DNA from: Candidatus Methanophagales archaeon | GTDB lineage: Archaea; Halobacteriota; Syntropharchaeia; Alkanophagales; Methanospirareceae | NCBI GenBank assembly: GCA_021161765.1 | Contig: JAGGZZ010000165.1 | Location: forward strand, 1 to 10,345 | Reading direction: 5' to 3' | DNA length: 10,345 nt | Shown here: in pieces, positions 1-5,917 of the stretch | Numbering within the stretch: position 1 is the stretch's first letter | Layout of the letters: every line of letters begins with the position of its first letter | Notes under the pieces: model-generated | What the model was told of the DNA's origin: nothing | Seen by the model: the letters and a program-made list of their open reading frames with translations, nothing else | The model's database searches: none | Made by a program: the position numbers and the translations under genes

Positions 1-11
1 AAAAGGAGGTT

Positions 12-467
12 ATGAATTATTGGCTATGTGTAGCAAACGAGGAAAATTGGGGAATCGCTAAGGAGAAAAATATATGGGGTGTTTCAGAGAGGCACAAGAA
101 CCAGTTAAACAAAGTGGAAGTTAATGATTTACTTGTGTTCTACCTCAGACAGGAAAAACTAATGGATAAAGTCTTTCCCTCAAGGATTTCAGGAATATTT
201 AAGGCGGTATCAAAGGCATTTAAGGATGAAAAGAAGATTTTTAGTCCTATCATTGGGGAAGAGATATTCCCATATAGAGTTAAGTTAGAGCCTGTAATTA
301 CACCAAAAGAGCCTGTAGAGTTCAAGCCGTTAATCCAGAAATTAGACTTTATTACTAATAAAAAGGTATGGGCTTCTCATTTGTTAGAAAAAGCAATTAA
401 AACAATGAGGATAGATGCCAAAATAAGTAATAAGTATTGGAGGATGGTGCCATGGGAAAAACAATAA
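12..467 (+). CDS. EVE-domain protein, UPF0310 family
   Basis: This 151-aa protein is a stand-alone EVE domain of the PUA/YTH-like fold. The sequence shows the family hallmarks. YWLCVANEENW is at residues 3-13, IWGVSERHKN at 21-30, a hydrophobic strand with DLLVFYL at 39-45, a central FPSRISGIF strand at 55-63, and FPYRVKLEP at 86-94. Its length is normal for UPF0310 proteins. By family knowledge EVE domains bind modified bases or small ligands and often sit beside modification-dependent restriction systems, which fits the TIR remnant and DUF262/HNH gene downstream. The start is supported by a GGAGGT at 5-10. This lies only one base before the ATG, which is unusually close, but the N-terminus matches the family start. 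The gene is AT-rich compared with the metabolic genes to the right. Family assignment is firm; biological role is inferred from context. Confidence 0.88.
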   Translation: MNYWLCVANEENWGIAKEKNIWGVSERHKNQLNKVEVNDLLVFYLRQEKLMDKVFPSRISGIFKAVSKAFKDEKKIFSPIIGEEIFPYRVKLEPVITPKEPVEFKPLIQKLDFITNKKVWASHLLEKAIKTMRIDAKISNKYWRMVPWEKQ

Positions 468-541
468 AGCTTTTTATTAGCTATTCACACGAAGACAATC
501 TTGATGACAATCCTTATATGCGCCATTTTAATTTTAAATAG
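452..541 (+). pseudogene. Truncated TIR-domain gene remnant (29 codons)
   Basis: A short frame opens at ATG 452, overlapping the end of the EVE gene by 16 bases in another frame, and stops at TAG 539-541. Its product starts MGKTIKLFISYSHEDN. This is the first beta-strand and BB-loop approach of bacterial/archaeal TIR domains (the FISYSH signature), followed by a DDNPYMRHF segment typical of the first helix. A functional TIR domain needs about 130 or more residues including a catalytic Glu, and nothing downstream continues it. The stop directly abuts the ribosome-binding site of the next gene, so the rest was probably removed by deletion. The overlap with the EVE gene suggests the two were once translationally coupled. 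The TIR reading rests on about 16 residues, so confidence is moderate. A leader peptide is the alternative. Confidence 0.55.
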
Positions 542-548
542 GAGGGTA
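541..548 (+). promoter_or_regulatory. Ribosome-binding site of the DUF262 gene
   Basis: AGGAGGGT-like sequence at 540-547 lies six bases before ATG 554 and is a strong Shine-Dalgarno match. It fixes the start of the DUF262 gene and begins right at the stop of the TIR remnant, marking the edge of the apparent deletion. Confidence 0.7.
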
Positions 549-553
549 ATAAC

Positions 554-1600
554 ATGGCCAGTTGGGAAGATTTGAGAATAGTAGATGTGATTGAAAAAAT
601 ACAAAGGAAAGAAGTTGTGTTGCCGGTTATCCAGAGAGAACTCGTGTGGGACGAAGAGAAAATCGAACTGCTTTTTGATACGGCGTTAAGGGGAGATTCT
701 TTTGGAGCTATTATGACTCTCAAAGATTGGAGAAATAAAGAACCATTATTTGAATTTAGACCATTCATTGAGGACTATACTGCTGGCAGATTCATTTTTT
801 CTACAAAAGTGGAAAAATTATCAGAAGATATATCTTACGTTGTAGATGGACAGCAAAGACTATCGGCATTTTATATCGGCTTAACAGGGAGTTATAATGG
901 TAAGGACTTATATTTTGATTTGTTCAGTGAATGGGATAAAGAGGATTTCTATTTGCAGTTTGTGTCAAATCCTAATGAGTTAAAAAAACAAGTTGATGCT
1001 TCAGATGGAGGTGGTAAAAGAAGGACGTTATGGTATAGGGTAAAAGATTTGCACTCGCAATTAAAAAACGCTGGTGGTCAAAAATTTCCTACACCAGAAA
1101 TTTTTAAAGTTTATATAGATCATCCACTTCACTTTAAGGAGGATCTTGATGAAAATAGATTGGACGATTACGACTTTGATTTTCTTATGTATATCATTTA
1201 TGGTAAAAAGAGCGGTTTTAGAAGAGAAGACATTGATCATATTCATCCATATTCCATTTTAGAATCTAAAGGTTTTTCCCCTGACAAAATAAATACTATA
1301 GCAAATTATCAATTATTAGATTATGGGATTAACAGAGGAGACAAAAATAACAAGGAACTTAAAGATTGGATTAGTGGACTAACTAACAGAGACGATTATT
1401 TAAGAAGGCACTTAATTCCTAATGATGAAAACTTATGGGTAAGTGATAATTATGAGAAATTCGTGGAAGAGCGAAAAAAAAATTATGACAGACAAATCAG
1501 AGGACGAGTTAAATATATGAAACGGCGCCTAACAGCAGGTATGCGGTTCGCTTACGCTCACCCAAACCCTTATGGGCTTCGCATACCCGTAAACCGTTAG
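554..1600 (+). CDS. DUF262/HNH protein, GmrSD-like, apparently shortened
   Basis: This 348-aa protein combines the start of a DUF262 (ParB/Srx-like nucleotidase) domain with a C-terminal DUF1524-type HNH nuclease. This is the layout of GmrSD/BrxU-like enzymes that attack modified phage DNA. Visible features are LPVIQRELVWDEEKI (residues 23-37), the DUF262 signature DGQQRL (98-103), the HNH DHIHPYS (228-234), and the supporting NYQLLDYGINRGDKNN (251-266). Family members are usually clearly longer. The second DUF262 motif (F..VN.GG..L) and the helical linker are not present between about residues 176 and 192, which suggests an internal in-frame deletion. The last 24 or so residues (from KRRLTAGMRF) are encoded by the attC-like element at 1527-1602, and the stop lies in its right box. 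The original stop was therefore probably lost or replaced. The gene may no longer be active. Family call is firm; activity is doubtful. Confidence 0.8.
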   Translation: MASWEDLRIVDVIEKIQRKEVVLPVIQRELVWDEEKIELLFDTALRGDSFGAIMTLKDWRNKEPLFEFRPFIEDYTAGRFIFSTKVEKLSEDISYVVDGQQRLSAFYIGLTGSYNGKDLYFDLFSEWDKEDFYLQFVSNPNELKKQVDASDGGGKRRTLWYRVKDLHSQLKNAGGQKFPTPEIFKVYIDHPLHFKEDLDENRLDDYDFDFLMYIIYGKKSGFRREDIDHIHPYSILESKGFSPDKINTIANYQLLDYGINRGDKNNKELKDWISGLTNRDDYLRRHLIPNDENLWVSDNYEKFVEERKKNYDRQIRGRVKYMKRRLTAGMRFAYAHPNPYGLRIPVNR

Positions 1601-1602
1601 GC
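1527..1602. repeat. attC-like structured element (integron-type recombination site)
   Basis: A 76-bp element is bounded by GCCTAAC (1527-1533) and its perfect inverse GTTAGGC (1596-1602). These fit the integron R-box consensus RYYYAAC / GTTRRRY exactly. Inside is a second perfect inverted pair, GGTATGCG (1538-1545) and CGCATACC (1580-1587), in the place of the L boxes. The spacers are unequal (4 and 8 bases), so a folded strand has an asymmetric bulge. The central part contains a small CCCA/TGGG hairpin (1561-1564, 1572-1575). The stop codon of the DUF262 gene lies in the right box, as is common for cassette genes. Integrons with attC sites have been reported in archaeal metagenome-assembled genomes. 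No integrase gene and no second site are visible here. Another class of hairpin repeat is the alternative. Confidence 0.5.
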
Positions 1603-1622
1603 AAAATGCTCATAGAGGGAGG

Positions 1623-1636
1623 CATAAAAATTATTA
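1623..1636 (+). promoter_or_regulatory. Possible promoter of the isocitrate dehydrogenase gene
   Basis: The A/T-rich run CATAAAAATTATTA lies about 25-30 bases upstream of ATG 1658, where an archaeal TATA box would give a nearly leaderless transcript. Only a weak AAGG is seen before the start. It sits just downstream of the attC-like element, so the island could also have displaced an older promoter. Confidence 0.3.
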
Positions 1637-1657
1637 CTCAAAAAGAAGGCGACAAAA

Positions 1658-2869
1658 ATGACCGATAAAATCCAGATGCGGACACCCTTAGTGGAAATAG
1701 ACGGAGACGAGATGACAAGGGTAATGTGGAGCATGATAAAGGATAAACTTCTTCACCCCTACATTGACCTCAAAACCGAGTATTATGACCTCGCTCTTGA
1801 GCACAGGGACGAGACCGATGACCAGATAACCATAGAGGCAGCAGAGGCGATAAAGAAGTATGGCGTGGGTGTTAAGTGCGCCACAATAACACCAAACGCA
1901 GCAAGAGTCAAGGAGTACAACCTGAAACAGCAGTGGAAGAGCCCAAATGGCACAATAAGAGCCATACTGGATGGCACTATTTTCAGGAAACCTATAATGG
2001 TGCGGAATATAAAACCCGCAGTAAGAAACTGGAAAAAACCAATCATATTGGGCAGGCATGCCTACGGCGATGTGTATAAGAATGTCGAGTACCGGATCGG
2101 CGGTCCGGGGAGGGCAGAGATGGTGTTCACGCCCGAGAACGGTGAGGAAGTCAGGCACACGATACATGACTTCAGTAAACCTGGCATAATACAGGGGATA
2201 CACAATCTTGATGCCTCAATAAACAGCTTTGCCGAAGCCTGCTTCGCTTACGCGCTCGACCAGCGCGTGGACCTGTGGTTCTCTACAAAGGACACCATAT
2301 CCAAGACTTATGACAATAATTTCAGGGAGATATTCGAGAAGGTATACGAAGAGAAGTATAGGGGTAAGTTCGAGGCGGTGGGGATAACATACTTCTATAC
2401 GCTGATAGACGATGCCGTAGCACGGATAATCTCTTCGGAGGGAGGCATGCTCTGGGCGCTGAAGAACTACGATGGCGATGTGATGTCAGATATGCTTGCC
2501 TCGGTTTTCGGGAGTTTAGCTATGATGACTTCGGTCCTGGTATCGCCGCACGGCTACTTCGAGTATGAAGCGGCACACGGCACGGTGCAGAAGCACTACT
2601 ACAAGCATCTCAAGGGAGAGAAGACCTCTACTAATTCCATTGCACTCATATTCGCGTGGAGCGGTGCGTTACGAAAGCGCGGAGAACTGGACGGCATACC
2701 CGAGCTTGTAACCTTTGCAGACAAATTAGAAGCTGCCGCTACGGGTACAATAGAAGATGGTATAATGACCGGCGACTTAGCAAAACTGGCTGAACCGCCT
2801 GCGAAGCGAGTGGCGAATACGGAAGAGTTCATGGAAGAGGTAAAGACGCGGTTCGATAATGTGCACTAA
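1658..2869 (+). CDS. icd: NADP-dependent isocitrate dehydrogenase, eukaryotic type
   Basis: This 403-aa cytosolic enzyme oxidatively decarboxylates isocitrate to 2-oxoglutarate and belongs to the eukaryotic-type dimeric NADP-IDH family. Substrate residues are recognisable: S95 and N97 (KSPNGTIR), R101, R110 (FRKP), and R133 in GRHAYGD, which is the equivalent of human IDH1 R132. Lys211 lies in STKDT. The metal-binding aspartates fall in LIDD (249-252) and NYDGDVMSD (270-278), the IDH/IMDH signature. The NADP loop HGTVQKHY (307-314) keeps the His but has Gln-Lys where animal enzymes have Thr-Arg. The length is normal, and the frame starts MTDKIQMRTPLVEIDGDEM, as expected for the family. The gene stands alone, with the accessory island upstream and the palindromic region downstream. 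It would supply 2-oxoglutarate for glutamate in an incomplete TCA cycle. Family is certain; coenzyme preference is inferred from the family. Confidence 0.95.
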   Translation: MTDKIQMRTPLVEIDGDEMTRVMWSMIKDKLLHPYIDLKTEYYDLALEHRDETDDQITIEAAEAIKKYGVGVKCATITPNAARVKEYNLKQQWKSPNGTIRAILDGTIFRKPIMVRNIKPAVRNWKKPIILGRHAYGDVYKNVEYRIGGPGRAEMVFTPENGEEVRHTIHDFSKPGIIQGIHNLDASINSFAEACFAYALDQRVDLWFSTKDTISKTYDNNFREIFEKVYEEKYRGKFEAVGITYFYTLIDDAVARIISSEGGMLWALKNYDGDVMSDMLASVFGSLAMMTSVLVSPHGYFEYEAAHGTVQKHYYKHLKGEKTSTNSIALIFAWSGALRKRGELDGIPELVTFADKLEAAATGTIEDGIMTGDLAKLAEPPAKRVANTEEFMEEVKTRFDNVH

Positions 2870-2887
2870 ATTATAGACATCCCGAAA

Positions 2888-3145
2888 ATCATTAACCACA
2901 GATTACACAGATTTACACCGATTTATTTAACTTGACAATGCCAGATTAACCGCAGAGTTCACAGAGAGTGCAGGAGATGGCGTTTTGGAGGTTTAGCGGG
3001 TTAGAACGGCTACTAACGCCTGACACCTAATTCCCTCTGCGGACTCCGCGTTCTCTGCGGTGAATTTTGAAATGCGACACTGTCAAATTAACTCTAACAT
3101 TATTGATTCTGACTGTTAATCTGCGTTAATCTGTGTCAACCAAAA
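2888..3145. repeat. Nested imperfect palindrome between convergent genes
   Basis: The gene-free stretch 2870-3158 is filled by concentric inverted arms. The outer arms are the degenerate ACACAGATT-rich stretch 2892-2916 and its inverse 3114-3142. The next pair is TTTAACTTGACAATG (2926-2940) against CACTGTCAAATTAAC (3078-3092). Inside these is a perfect ACCGCAGAG (2949-2957) / CTCTGCGGT (3053-3061), and the core is GGCGTT (2979-2984) / AACGCC (3015-3020). The mirror centres nearly coincide (about 3000-3016), so the whole can fold into one long hairpin on either strand. Similar CACAGATT and CCGCAGAG motifs are familiar as interspersed palindromic repeats in many prokaryotic genomes. It contains no open frame of note. 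It may also end transcription of both flanking convergent genes. Confidence 0.75.
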
Positions 3146-3158
3146 TTTATTTTCTTGC

Positions 3159-4352
3159 TTAAAACAGCATCTTCACTAACTTGAACAGTATCTTTGGATT
3201 CCTCTTTATCATCTCTTTCAACAACGCTCGTTCGCTGAACTCTTTTGCTATCGTCTCTCCCTCTAACGCATGAAAAAAACTGTTGAGGTCCTGGCTGCTC
3301 AGCCCCAACACGATATTCTTCGTCTTCAATCCCGCGTTCAACACTTTACCAAACTCTTTTTGCCATCTCTTCTCGTATTCGCGCAATCTTCTCTTTGAGC
3401 AGTCGTTTTCTTGCACTGCTTTTGCGATTACGTCCCCTGCGATTTCGCCGCCTTGCATTGCTTCTAAAATCCCTCCCCCTGTGATTGGATTAACGTGCCT
3501 TGCCGCATCACCAACTAAAATCAATCCATTTGCTACCGTTTCATATACCGGGCCGCTCAGCGGCACCGCACCGTACATCTCAGCTATTATCTTTCCATTT
3601 GGGAATTTGCCACCCGCAAAAGCGTTCAGATAATCGCGTGCACAACGCGTCTCACTAGAAACGTCACCGCCTATCCCAAGACCCACATTTGCGCTATGGT
3701 CCCCTTTTGGAAATACCCAGGCATACCCTTTAGGTGCTACATCATCATCAAAGAAAATCTCACAGTACTCGGGGTTCACTTCAATGTCACACATGAGGAA
3801 CTCTGCACACGTTGCCACGTCTGCCAAACGCAATGTTGTGTCAATACCACCCCATTTACCTACTTGCGATTCCACGCCATCCGCACCCACAACTACGTTC
3901 GCGGAAATACGAATGTCTTCCTCCGCTTCTGCCGCAGTTCTTGCATACACGCCCTTTACATAACCACCGTCATTAACAACACCATAAGCCTGTGTTCTTA
4001 CTCGCACCTCCGCGCCTGCACGTGCGGCTTCCTGTGCCAGGCACTTATCAAATATCTTCCTTTCAAGTACATACCCTACTTCCTCTGCTCCTTCAGCCGA
4101 TAAAATCACCTTCGTGCCGTCAGGGCCGTATGTGATAGTTCCTCGTATCCCTGCGCATATCCACCTGCGATCAATATCAACAAACCGCTCTATTTCCTTG
4201 CTTACGCCCTCAGCGCATTTCACCGGCACTCCTATTTCGGGATTCCTTTCTATTAGAAGAACGTCCAGTCCGCGTTCTGCAGCGGTCTTCGCGGTTATAC
4301 TCCCCGCAGGGCCTGCCCCTACCACTACAACGTCATATCTCTCCTCGCTCAT
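3159..4352 (-). CDS. Geranylgeranyl reductase family FAD-dependent protein
   Basis: This 397-aa flavoprotein matches the archaeal digeranylgeranylglycerophospholipid reductase family, which saturates isoprenoid chains of membrane lipids. The N-terminal Rossmann motif is VGAGPAG (11-17) followed by LLIERN (32-37). KCAEGV (45-50) carries the family Cys. YVLERKIFD (94-102), GADGVES (156-162), the substrate-pocket YAWVFPKG (210-217) and the second FAD motif GDAARHVNPITGGG (281-294) follow in the usual order and spacing. Length is typical. The family also contains reductases acting on quinone side chains. With an fqo operon close by, quinone saturation is an alternative or additional role, but this is inference. 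There is no Shine-Dalgarno sequence before ATG 4350-4352, so the transcript is probably leaderless from the shared promoter. It converges on the isocitrate dehydrogenase gene across the palindromic region. Confidence 0.9.
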   Translation of the reverse strand: MSEERYDVVVVGAGPAGSITAKTAAERGLDVLLIERNPEIGVPVKCAEGVSKEIERFVDIDRRWICAGIRGTITYGPDGTKVILSAEGAEEVGYVLERKIFDKCLAQEAARAGAEVRVRTQAYGVVNDGGYVKGVYARTAAEAEEDIRISANVVVGADGVESQVGKWGGIDTTLRLADVATCAEFLMCDIEVNPEYCEIFFDDDVAPKGYAWVFPKGDHSANVGLGIGGDVSSETRCARDYLNAFAGGKFPNGKIIAEMYGAVPLSGPVYETVANGLILVGDAARHVNPITGGGILEAMQGGEIAGDVIAKAVQENDCSKRRLREYEKRWQKEFGKVLNAGLKTKNIVLGLSSQDLNSFFHALEGETIAKEFSERALLKEMIKRNPKILFKLVKMLF

Positions 4353-4381
4353 TGTATCTATATGTTGACATCAATATTTAG

Positions 4382-4395
4382 AAAACTTTATATAA
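4382..4395. promoter_or_regulatory. Shared divergent promoter with near-palindromic TATA box
   Basis: GAAAACTTTATATAA (4381-4395) in the 82-bp divergent gap is a good archaeal BRE plus TATA box for the plus-strand gene starting at 4435. The same bases read TTATATAAAG on the minus strand, about 35-40 bases before the start of the reductase at 4352. One TATA box could therefore serve both directions, with purine-rich BRE only on the plus side. Transcription start sites are predicted from spacing, not seen. Confidence 0.55.
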
Positions 4396-4434
4396 CCCCT
4401 TACAAAAATAGAGAACAGGAGAATCGAAAAAAAA

Positions 4435-4875
4435 ATGGGACGAGCGGAAGAAGTGGCAAAGTTGAAACCAAATCATTGGATGATTCGTTACCTGGAGCAG
4501 TTAAATACGGAAGAAGGCATGTCTGCGGAAGAGATATTCGAAGAAGAAAACGCACGCCGAGCAAAAGAGGATTTGCCGTTGCTGAAATTTAATTCCATCG
4601 GGCGTACGTTAAACACCTTTGGCTATCCGAAATCAGGCACCAAGCATAAGCCTTCGGTAGTGGTCAAACCGACAGGCATAGAGACGGTCATAAAAGATAT
4701 AAAGCGGAAAGTAGAAAAACTCACCGGACTCATCAAAGAAGAGAAGTTGCCATCCATAGAAGAGGAGTTTATCTGGCTATTTGTAGAAAACTATCCGGAG
4801 TCACAGATAATGGATATGCTGCAATTAAATAAGAAGCAATTGGGAGAAATTAAGAAGAAGCTGCATCTGAGTTAA
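4435..4875 (+). CDS. Unrecognised 146-aa charged protein, possible HTH
   Basis: I do not recognise this protein. It is hydrophilic, rich in Glu and Lys, and without membrane segments or cysteines. Residues 14-47 are predicted helical. A lysine-rich helix with heptad-like spacing spans about 82-104. The C-terminal part (107-144) reads as helices around NYPESQIMDMLQLNKKQLGE. This resembles the helix-turn-helix pattern of sigma region 4-like or other small regulators, but no family can be named. The start follows an A-rich stretch with a GGAG about 13 bases upstream, too far for a standard Shine-Dalgarno. A good TATA box at 4387-4394 supports transcription. Its last 26 bases overlap the end of fqoF on the opposite strand. 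A regulator of its divergent or convergent neighbours is a guess only. Coding is supported by promoter, length and lack of a competing frame. Confidence 0.7.
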   Translation: MGRAEEVAKLKPNHWMIRYLEQLNTEEGMSAEEIFEEENARRAKEDLPLLKFNSIGRTLNTFGYPKSGTKHKPSVVVKPTGIETVIKDIKRKVEKLTGLIKEEKLPSIEEEFIWLFVENYPESQIMDMLQLNKKQLGEIKKKLHLS

Positions 4876-5917
4876 TATTCTTCTCCCTTCCTTTTTTGAG
4901 ATTAATAAGATAATCCAGCTCTTCAGGCTTTGCCTCACCGAAATCAGCATGTTCCTTCTCCTTGATAAAATCTATGACTTTCTTCGCGGGCTCTTCCCGC
5001 ACCACCACCGTTGAAAATCCCTTTTCACTCCCTACACTACCCACGCTCGCATCGCTTTCCACCGCAGTGAAGTCAGTACAAACCCCGCAGCCACTTGCAA
5101 CTATCTCTTCCACTTCTTTTATCTTGAATTTTACTTTTTCTCCATCACTCATCGTGGCGATGAACTTACCCTTGGTTATGTCCGTTTTAATGAGCTTCGA
5201 GAAATCAACTCCTTTTTCTTGCAGGAATTTCGAAATATCCCCGTAATGGAAATTCTCGGTGCAGAACAGACCTACAACGAGTTTTACGCGCTCACGGAAA
5301 ATCGGATACTCCTGCTGCAGTTTCCTGACGCCGGAAACGATGCAGGGCGTTCCGACAATACCCACACCTCGCTTTGTGAACCCCACCGCTTCCTTTAATG
5401 CGGGCAGCACATCCGCGAACGTGTATTTCGTGCCCCCGAGCGTGGTAATCGCAAGCTGCTCTGGTTCTCGCACGTGGAACATCTCAGTTGCCCACTTCTC
5501 GTCCCTGCCCGCGAACAAACCGCGGTCTATCATACCCATTTCAAGTGCAGAGACCAGAAGTTCCGTTACCATCGCGCCATCCTGTCCCGCAAACCGCTTT
5601 GACCGCCCGGCGATGAACTCTATATAATCGCCCAAGCCACTTTTTGGCTCGTAAACAAACCTCGGGCATACACGTACACAAGCGCCGCAGTCGAGGCATT
5701 TGGTTTCATAGTCAGGGAAATCTACTTTGTTACCTACTACTGTTATTCCACCCGGGCATATCGCCGCACATGTCAAACACCGGCTGCATAAGTTCGTATC
5801 TATGACCTTAGCCTTTAAATTCTCGAAATATGTCTTGTCCTTTAGCGGTTTCTCGGGAACTGCTACTTCCCATTCCGATTGCCCTGCTGCCCCCATTGCT
5901 GTTGCCATTTTTTTCAT
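4850..5917 (-). CDS. fqoF: F420H2 dehydrogenase subunit FqoF/FpoF
   Basis: This is the 355-aa electron-input subunit. It oxidises reduced coenzyme F420 on the cytoplasmic side through FAD and passes electrons to FqoI. Two N-terminal [4Fe-4S] motifs are complete: C44-C47-C50-C54 and C74-C77-C80-C84. The FrhB-type catalytic domain follows, with GQDGAMVTELL (111-121), GTPCIVSGV (189-197), GLFCTENFHYGD (216-227) and a C277/C280 pair in GCGVC. The last may bind a further cluster, as in FrhB relatives. Length matches FpoF/FqoF. It is the last gene of the operon, as remembered for Archaeoglobus fqo. Its ATG overlaps the fqoI stop as ATGA at 5914-5917, with GAGAGGG just upstream. The C-terminal codons overlap the convergent 146-aa gene. 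A stand-alone F420:ferredoxin role is possible for the family, but the operon context favours the complex. Confidence 0.93.
   Translation of the reverse strand: MKKMATAMGAAGQSEWEVAVPEKPLKDKTYFENLKAKVIDTNLCSRCLTCAAICPGGITVVGNKVDFPDYETKCLDCGACVRVCPRFVYEPKSGLGDYIEFIAGRSKRFAGQDGAMVTELLVSALEMGMIDRGLFAGRDEKWATEMFHVREPEQLAITTLGGTKYTFADVLPALKEAVGFTKRGVGIVGTPCIVSGVRKLQQEYPIFRERVKLVVGLFCTENFHYGDISKFLQEKGVDFSKLIKTDITKGKFIATMSDGEKVKFKIKEVEEIVASGCGVCTDFTAVESDASVGSVGSEKGFSTVVVREEPAKKVIDFIKEKEHADFGEAKPEELDYLINLKKGREKNINSDAASS
4885..4897 (+). terminator. Possible oligo-T terminator of the 146-aa gene
   Basis: A pyrimidine-rich run ending in six T (4892-4897) follows the plus-strand stop at 4873-4875 by about ten bases. 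Archaeal termination often occurs at such oligo-T runs without a hairpin. It lies inside the fqoF coding region read from the other strand, so it may be coincidental. Confidence 0.3.

Noticed and set aside
1606..1668. A 20-codon frame between the attC-like element and icd
   Set aside because: Too short, no ribosome site at its start, and it overlaps the icd start. It could be a gene tail, but nothing supports that.
1688..2203. A 171-codon minus-strand frame inside icd
   Set aside because: Shadow of the strongly conserved icd gene in the opposite strand, with no recognisable product.
2888..3145. CRISPR array or tRNA in the repeat-rich intergenic region
   Set aside because: The repeats are inverted and concentric rather than direct and evenly spaced, and no cloverleaf with a T-loop signature was found.
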